A DNA stretch of 64,000 nt, taken from Lewinellaceae bacterium (GTDB taxonomy: Bacteria; Bacteroidota; Bacteroidia; Chitinophagales; Saprospiraceae). The notes beneath the pieces were generated by a model. That model worked only from the letters and a program-made list of their open reading frames with translations, ran no database searches and was not told where the DNA came from. Where the stretch lies: assembly GCA_020636435.1 (NCBI GenBank), contig JACJXX010000002.1:2480001-2544000 (forward strand), read 5' to 3'. The first letter of the stretch is position 1, and each line of letters starts with the position of its first letter. A program made the position numbers and the translations under genes. Positions 62,622-64,000 of this stretch are shown piece after piece.

Positions 62622-63119
62622 CTAATCGTGAGCGCCCCGGCTAAACTTTTTTTGCAGCTTCTGGTCAATCAAAGTTAACAACATATACCCGAAGGAAAGA
62701 GACAGCAGGATGCTCATTGCCTGCATGGGCAGGCTGGTGAGGGTATCCACAAAGCCCTGGAGCTGGGGGTTGGGGCTGCTTTCCGGCCCAGCTGTTTCCA
62801 CAACATTGAAAACCAGGGCGAAGTAGGCCAGCAGGAAAGCGCCGGCCAGGCCGCCGAGGGCTTTCCGCCAAAACGGGCTGATCAGCGGGCTGATGTCCAG
62901 TTTGCGGTACAGGTTGGGCAGGCGGTCCATTACGTTGCGGGCGAAGCGCAGGGAGGGCTGCTCCAATTCCTGTTGTTGCAGATTCTGGTGCAGCTTGACG
63001 CGTTGCGCCCACTCCCGCTTAAATTCAGGGTCTTCAGCCAGCAGGCGCTCCACCTGCGCAGCATCTTCGGGAGAACAGGCTCCGTCGATGTATTTCCAAA
63101 GTAATTCGCTGTGGTTCAT
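62622..63119 (-). CDS. Probable anti-sigma factor with membrane anchor
   Basis: 165 residues. N-terminal cytosolic part has the zinc-less anti-sigma pattern (LLWKYIDGACSPEDAAQVERLLAEDPEFKREWAQ); two hydrophobic segments follow (ALGGLAGAFLLAYFALVF and AMSILLSLSFGYMLLTLI). It starts within the end of the ECF sigma gene (ATGA overlap), the standard sigma/anti-sigma arrangement. It would hold the sigma factor at the membrane until a signal arrives. Confidence 0.8.
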   Translation of the reverse strand: MNHSELLWKYIDGACSPEDAAQVERLLAEDPEFKREWAQRVKLHQNLQQQELEQPSLRFARNVMDRLPNLYRKLDISPLISPFWRKALGGLAGAFLLAYFALVFNVVETAGPESSPNPQLQGFVDTLTSLPMQAMSILLSLSFGYMLLTLIDQKLQKKFSRGAHD

Positions 63120-63688
63120 AACAAATCTTGTATTTCTGCTTCCAGTTGGTTCGATAATGCTTCTTTCAGCGCCTCCCGCAGGCGGTGCAGTTTGGTCTTG
63201 GCATTGCTCAGGCTCAATCCCAGTATTTCCGCTGCTTCCTTCACCGGCACTTCCTGCAGGTAGAATAGGGTGACCAGAGCGGCGTCTACTGGCTTAAGCT
63301 GGCTGATGGCCACTTTGAGCTGGCTGCTGAGGTCCTGCTGGTAAAGCTCGTCCGCCGGGTTCCCGCTTTGGGTATCAGCCACCTGAATGAACGACTCATC
63401 GTCATCGATGGATGAGATGGGCAGTTGTTTGCGCCTCGCCCGGTCCAGCGCCGTCCGGTAGGCGATCGTGTACAACCAGGTGCTGAATTTCGATTTCCGC
63501 TCAAAAGAACCCAGCGTCCGGTATACCTTAATGAAGGTATCCTGTGCCGCTTCTTCGGCATCTTCTCTGGACTTCAGCACCCGCATCGCAATGGTAAACA
63601 CATAATCCTGGTATCGCTCCACCAACTGCTGAAAAGCAGCCTGGCTGCCATTGAGGCAGGATTCCACCAGTGTAATGTCTTCATCCAT
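63116..63688 (-). CDS. ECF-type RNA polymerase sigma factor
   Basis: 190 residues. Region 2: FQQLVERYQDYVFTIAMRVL and DAEEAAQDTFIKVYRTL with FSTWLYTIAYRTALDRAR. Region 4: DAALVTLFYLQEVPVKEAAE and ILGLSLSNAKTKLHRLREAL, a complete helix-turn-helix. Probably autoregulated with the overlapping anti-sigma gene; target genes unknown. Confidence 0.95.
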   Translation of the reverse strand: MDEDITLVESCLNGSQAAFQQLVERYQDYVFTIAMRVLKSREDAEEAAQDTFIKVYRTLGSFERKSKFSTWLYTIAYRTALDRARRKQLPISSIDDDESFIQVADTQSGNPADELYQQDLSSQLKVAISQLKPVDAALVTLFYLQEVPVKEAAEILGLSLSNAKTKLHRLREALKEALSNQLEAEIQDLL

Positions 63689-64000
63689 TTGACGCTTGGT
63701 TTACAGGCTTTTTGTGGTGGCGGGCTTTGAAGGGGCCTATGCCACTGCCATAAACTTGTTGATCTCTGACGAGTGCAGTTGGCAAACAGGTTACAATTTA
63801 TTTCCTCAATTTCACGTATTGTTAGTGTTCCGGCCCTGGTTCCCCCGTCCGCCGTACACCGTACACAACCCCGTCCCGACACAGCCCGTACACCGTACAC
63901 AACCTCGTCCCGACACAGCCCGTACACCGTACATCATCCATGCGTCCCAGCAAAACGCGAAACCTCCCGTAATTTAAAAAAAATAACCTGGTTTGTAACC
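63689..64000. other. Non-coding end of window with 34-bp tandem repeat
   Basis: The 312 bases upstream of the sigma gene hold no recognisable gene. At 63853-63934 a 34-bp unit beginning CGTACACCGTACACAACC and ending CGTCCCGACACAGCC is present twice plus a partial third. Its place upstream of the sigma gene is noted, but promoter elements could not be identified. Confidence 0.7.

Overview
The window is chromosomal DNA of a member of the Bacteroidota, most likely a Saprospiria/Lewinella-like marine or wastewater lineage (inference). Reasons: tandem secreted peptidases with C-terminal type IX secretion (T9SS) sorting tails, a hybrid two-component regulator of the HTCS type (propeller, Y_Y_Y, kinase, receiver, AraC), candidate TAnnTTTG promoter -7 boxes, fairly high G+C, and intergenic 9-mer type tandem repeats. 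No rRNA or tRNA gene was seen.

1-19.4 kb: one minus-strand gene train that reads as a specialised-metabolite or glycan-decorating cluster. In transcription order (from 19343 down): serine-less acyl-carrier-like protein, PhyH dioxygenase, FOXRED2-like flavoprotein, second PhyH enzyme, unknown ParB-like small protein, HAD phosphatase, class III aminotransferase, third PhyH enzyme, SDR dehydrogenase, carbamoyltransferase split into two genes in swapped order, glmS, a 1282-residue protein ending in a type I phosphomannose isomerase domain, a glycosyltransferase, two sulfotransferases and a Gfo/Idh/MocA protein cut by the window edge. Tight spacing and overlaps suggest an operon making an amino- or hexosamine-containing, carbamoylated and sulfated product. 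I recognise no known cluster with this layout.

19.4-25.2 kb: an HTCS regulator gene on the same strand, cut in two by an ISL3-family element with a 9-bp target duplication. Removing element plus one repeat restores the frame exactly, so the cluster's neighbouring regulator is broken by a recent insertion. 25.2-31.6 kb: four tandem paralogous M43-like secreted metallopeptidases with T9SS tails.

32-45 kb: malate dehydrogenase, peroxiredoxin-like protein, VWA protein, AraC regulator, cupin, DUF3237-like protein, exported protein, esterase and GH51 arabinofuranosidase, invaded by three apparently identical IS110-family copies (one single, two in tandem). Each sits on the same 14-bp CTCACGCCGAAGTC site, two of them next to a REP-like repeat, and each carries an upstream stem-loop with two internal-loop segments matching that site, a candidate bridge RNA. 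An Arr-type ADP-ribosyltransferase and a pectin-acetylesterase fragment follow.

45.8-55.3 kb: a minus-strand rhamnose operon (rhaE-type aldolase/dehydrogenase, isomerase, kinase) continuing into lutA-lutB-lutC, an NCS1-type permease and a 57-residue membrane protein. Together they would take L-rhamnose through L-lactaldehyde and L-lactate to pyruvate. A GntR regulator remnant lies just upstream. 55.4-64 kb: AAA ATPase with nuclease-like tail, broken DUF4058-like gene, large TolB-propeller amidohydrolase, dihydroorotase (pyrC) and an ECF sigma factor with its probable anti-sigma factor. Two dispersed 118-bp repeats and a 165-nt near-palindrome add non-coding structure.
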